A DNA stretch of 64,000 nt from Algoriphagus marinus (lineage in GTDB: Bacteria > Bacteroidota > Bacteroidia > Cytophagales > Cyclobacteriaceae), in the NCBI RefSeq assembly GCF_001936475.1, contig NZ_MSPQ01000001.1, forward strand, positions 372,001 to 436,000, given 5' to 3'. The notes under the pieces were generated by a model. The model saw only the letters and a list, made by a program, of their open reading frames with translations. It was not told the DNA's origin and did no database searches. The position numbers were made by a program, and so were the translations under genes. Each line of letters starts with the position of its first letter. Within the stretch, counting starts at the first letter, position 1. Below are positions 61,804 through 64,000 of this stretch, piece by piece.

Positions 61804-63174
61804 ATGAAGAGAAGATTTGATAAGTATTTTCCTTGGGTTTTCACTCTCAGTGATTTTTTCGCTTCGCTCATAGCTTTGATCATTTGTTTGGTTGCACTAA
61901 ACTATTTCGGATATCTTCAAAGCACCACAATAAGCTCATTATTTCCACTTTCATTGCTTTGGATATTAATCTCAAGTCTTCGTAAAGATTATAAAATTGG
62001 GCGTACAGATGAATTTGAATATACGCTCAAGCGCTTATTAGGAACTCTGGTTTGGTTTATTGGTGCTGCCACAGTACTCTGGTTACCTCTTCGTACACCT
62101 AACTTGCAATTGATCTCCATCATAGGATTGACTTCTGGGATGCTTATTTTAATGGGTTCCTTTAGGGTCGGTCTTCATATGGTCCTTAGACAATACCGAG
62201 TTCAGGGTAATAACTATCGAAATGCAGTTATTATTGGTAAAGGGGGTACAAGTCCTAAATTGGCCGATGTATTTCGGATAAGAAAAGAATTTGGGATCAA
62301 TTTTCTTGGATATTTTGATAACCAGGCGGATTGTAGCCTTACTAGAGGTGGGGTAGATTCCTTCTTTGATCAAGCTCATGATCTCGATTTGGATTTGATC
62401 TATATCCATGAAAAATTGGATGAGCCCCTGGTGAAAAAAATAATCGATTTTGCTGACGAAAATTACATCAAAGTAAAGATGATCCCAGGAGGAAGTCTTC
62501 AGTTGGAGAAGAATCTTTCTTTTTCTAGATATGGTGATCTTTTTGTTATTAATGTCAATGACATCCCCTTAGATAACACCTTAAACGGACTTGCAAAGCG
62601 TAGTTTCGATATTGTTTTTTCCGCTTTGGTGATTGTTTTTATTCTTTCCTGGCTGATTCCGTTGGTTGGGCTATTAATTAAATTCGAATCGCGTGGATCG
62701 GTATTTTTTATCCAAAAGCGAAATGGAATCAATAACAATGTCTTCAATTGCCTTAAGTTTCGATCGATGACACCCAATGACTATGGTGACACCAAGCAGG
62801 CGGTTAAAAATGACCCAAGAGTCACAAAAATTGGGGCTTTTCTTCGAAATACTTCTCTGGATGAAATGCCACAGTTTATTAATGTTTTTCTGGGAGATAT
62901 GTCAATTGTCGGACCTAGACCACATACGGTTCCTATGAATCAGACATTTAAAACTCAGATTCATCGCTACAATTCCCGACATAAAATCAGACCCGGAATT
63001 ACAGGCTTGGCTCAAATTAGAGGGTTCCGTGGAGAAATTGAAAATCCCCATCAAATCAAATCCAGAGTAAAACTCGATGCTTTTTATATCAATAACTGGA
63101 CATTTTTATTGGACTTAGGGATCATGGTAAAAACAGTGCATGAGCTTTTGTTTAACCGTGAGAATGCCTATTGA
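61804..63174 (+). CDS. Undecaprenyl-phosphate sugar phosphotransferase (WcaJ-like)
   Basis: This polyprenyl sugar-1-phosphate transferase starts synthesis of an exopolysaccharide or capsule by moving a sugar phosphate onto undecaprenyl phosphate. About four membrane helices lead the protein (to about residue 125), followed by a CoA-binding-like linker. The C-terminal catalytic domain has KRSFDIVFSALVIVFILSW, FIQKRNGINNNVFNCLKFRSM, SLDEMPQFINVFLGDMSIVGPRP, and RPGITGLAQIRG. The length of 456 residues is the full WcaJ/WbaP type. The next gene overlaps by 11 bases. The sugar is not evident. Confidence 0.93.
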   Translation: MKRRFDKYFPWVFTLSDFFASLIALIICLVALNYFGYLQSTTISSLFPLSLLWILISSLRKDYKIGRTDEFEYTLKRLLGTLVWFIGAATVLWLPLRTPNLQLISIIGLTSGMLILMGSFRVGLHMVLRQYRVQGNNYRNAVIIGKGGTSPKLADVFRIRKEFGINFLGYFDNQADCSLTRGGVDSFFDQAHDLDLDLIYIHEKLDEPLVKKIIDFADENYIKVKMIPGGSLQLEKNLSFSRYGDLFVINVNDIPLDNTLNGLAKRSFDIVFSALVIVFILSWLIPLVGLLIKFESRGSVFFIQKRNGINNNVFNCLKFRSMTPNDYGDTKQAVKNDPRVTKIGAFLRNTSLDEMPQFINVFLGDMSIVGPRPHTVPMNQTFKTQIHRYNSRHKIRPGITGLAQIRGFRGEIENPHQIKSRVKLDAFYINNWTFLLDLGIMVKTVHELLFNRENAY

Positions 63175-64000
63175 TTTGAATCCAGCTTGTAAATTTTGTG
63201 GAAGAGAAGAGTTTTTGATTATTCAGGCAAAAGAGCGAATGCTTCAAATGCCAGGTGAGTTTACATACCTCGAATGTCAGTCCTGTAAGTCCATTCAGCT
63301 AATCGATATTCCTGAAAGTTTATCTGATTACTATCCAGTTGATAGCTATTATTCTCAGGCTCCTCTGGTAGAATCTTCCAATCTGAAGAATCAGTTAAAA
63401 ACACTTCGGTTAAAATTATTTTTAAAATTCCCATTCAATTTTATAGCTCCTAGTTATGGGTATTGGCTAAAGAAAATCAACCCAAAACGAAACTGTAGAA
63501 TCGCTGATTTGGGTTGCGGAAATGGCCAGTTGCTCTATGAGATGTATGCTTCAGGATATCAAAATCTCGAGGGATTTGATCCATTTATTCCTGAAATAAA
63601 GCAGCTTAATTCTAATCTGGTCCTTTGGAAAAAATCCTTTGAAGATTCCGTTGGTTTCTTTGATTTGATCATGATGCACCATGCCTTTGAGCATATGGCG
63701 GATCCAAAAGCGATTCTCGAATTGTGTTTTGAAAAATTGAATCCAGGAGGAAAGATTTTAATCAGAACTCCAGTAACAGATGCAGAAGTCTGGAAAGATA
63801 AGCGGGAAATGTGGGTTCAGCTTGATGCACCAAGACATTTGGTAGTTCCATCGGTTAAAGGATTTTCGTTTTTGGCCGAAAATCTCGGCTTTTGCCTAGA
63901 TGAGGTTGTTTTTGATTCTACTGAATTTCAATTTTGGGGAACTGCGCTTTATGAAAAAGGCTATCCCTTAAATCCAGATCTCACCAAATCGGTGTTTACT
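63164..64000 (+). CDS. SAM-dependent methyltransferase with N-terminal zinc-ribbon-like motif (cut by window end)
   Basis: An open frame of 279 codons runs off the end of the window. The N-terminus has CKFCGREEF and, later, CQSCKS, a Cys4 pair that may bind zinc. Motif I is RIADLGCGNGQLLYEM, followed by MMHHAFEHM and NPGGKILIRTPV, the Methyltransf_23 pattern. Such proteins often act in sugar methylation within polysaccharide clusters. The ATG overlaps the WcaJ-like gene's stop by 11 bases, so the two are co-transcribed and the cluster continues past the window. Confidence 0.88.
   Translation, partial: MPIDLNPACKFCGREEFLIIQAKERMLQMPGEFTYLECQSCKSIQLIDIPESLSDYYPVDSYYSQAPLVESSNLKNQLKTLRLKLFLKFPFNFIAPSYGYWLKKINPKRNCRIADLGCGNGQLLYEMYASGYQNLEGFDPFIPEIKQLNSNLVLWKKSFEDSVGFFDLIMMHHAFEHMADPKAILELCFEKLNPGGKILIRTPVTDAEVWKDKREMWVQLDAPRHLVVPSVKGFSFLAENLGFCLDEVVFDSTEFQFWGTALYEKGYPLNPDLTKSVFT

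Overview
The window is a 64 kb piece of chromosome from a Bacteroidota bacterium, most likely in the order Cytophagales near Algoriphagus/Cyclobacteriaceae. The evidence is gene content: DUF4783 next to nadC, a CoaX/outer-membrane-protein/LptC/CNNM/PpiD block, GlyA with the Bacteroidota-type DISHPSGL active-site segment, NhaD, ComA-type phosphosulfolactate synthase and a MoxR-like/VWA pair. At least twelve genes also have a TAnnTTTG element, the Bacteroidota -7 promoter box. The genus is an inference. Almost the whole window is coding; no gap exceeds about 210 bases, and I saw no rRNA, tRNA, CRISPR array, insertion sequence or integrase.

Layout. 1-3.6 kb: DNA repair and replication (radA, cut by the window edge, and polA). 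3.8-8.5 kb: a small coiled-coil membrane protein, a four-helix membrane protein, an exported amidase, a lipoprotein and gpmI. 8.6-12 kb: DUF4783, nadC, corA, queG. 12.1-13.3 kb: a small accessory islet with a gene remnant, a DUF1871-like gene and a lipoprotein. 13.3-19.4 kb: VWA/AAA+ pair, DUF1304, an RsmF-like rRNA methyltransferase and hflX. 19.6-25.9 kb: a co-directional run with rfbC, a CpsB-like PHP phosphatase, an SDR enzyme, a TPR protein, comA, a DUF368 lipid-carrier transporter and aroE. 26-31.9 kb: alr, tag, nhaD, gdh, anmK. 32-39.7 kb: the envelope block from coaX to ppiD. 39.8-46.2 kb: DUF493, pterin dehydratase, rsmI, inositol phosphatase, AEC transporter, two unknown genes, glyA-tatC-rpiB. 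46.2-49.7 kb: an isolated PAAR/VgrG spike pair and a large membrane protein. 49.8-58.2 kb: rbfA, a LolC/E-like permease, a TPR protein, a 1209-residue Cache-like membrane receptor, a coiled-coil membrane protein and a sarcosine-oxidase-family enzyme. 58.3-64 kb: an ABC exporter, DUF3050, a methyltransferase, and the start of a polysaccharide locus (WcaJ-like initiating transferase plus a second methyltransferase running off the end).

How the genes fit together. Much of the window serves the cell envelope: undecaprenyl-phosphate recycling (DUF368), polymer initiation (WcaJ-like), sugar-nucleotide synthesis (RfbC), peptidoglycan supply and recycling (Alr, AnmK), LPS transport (LptC), outer-membrane protein folding (PpiD), lipoprotein release (LolC/E-like) and Tat export. 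The rest is central metabolism and translation maintenance.

The points most worth following are the 1209-residue receptor without a recognised output domain, the VgrG-PAAR pair with no sheath or baseplate genes nearby, the atypical AAA+/VWA pair, four genes whose -7 box sits 3-4 bases from the start codon (predicted leaderless mRNAs), and five convergent gene pairs that share a four-base palindromic stop.
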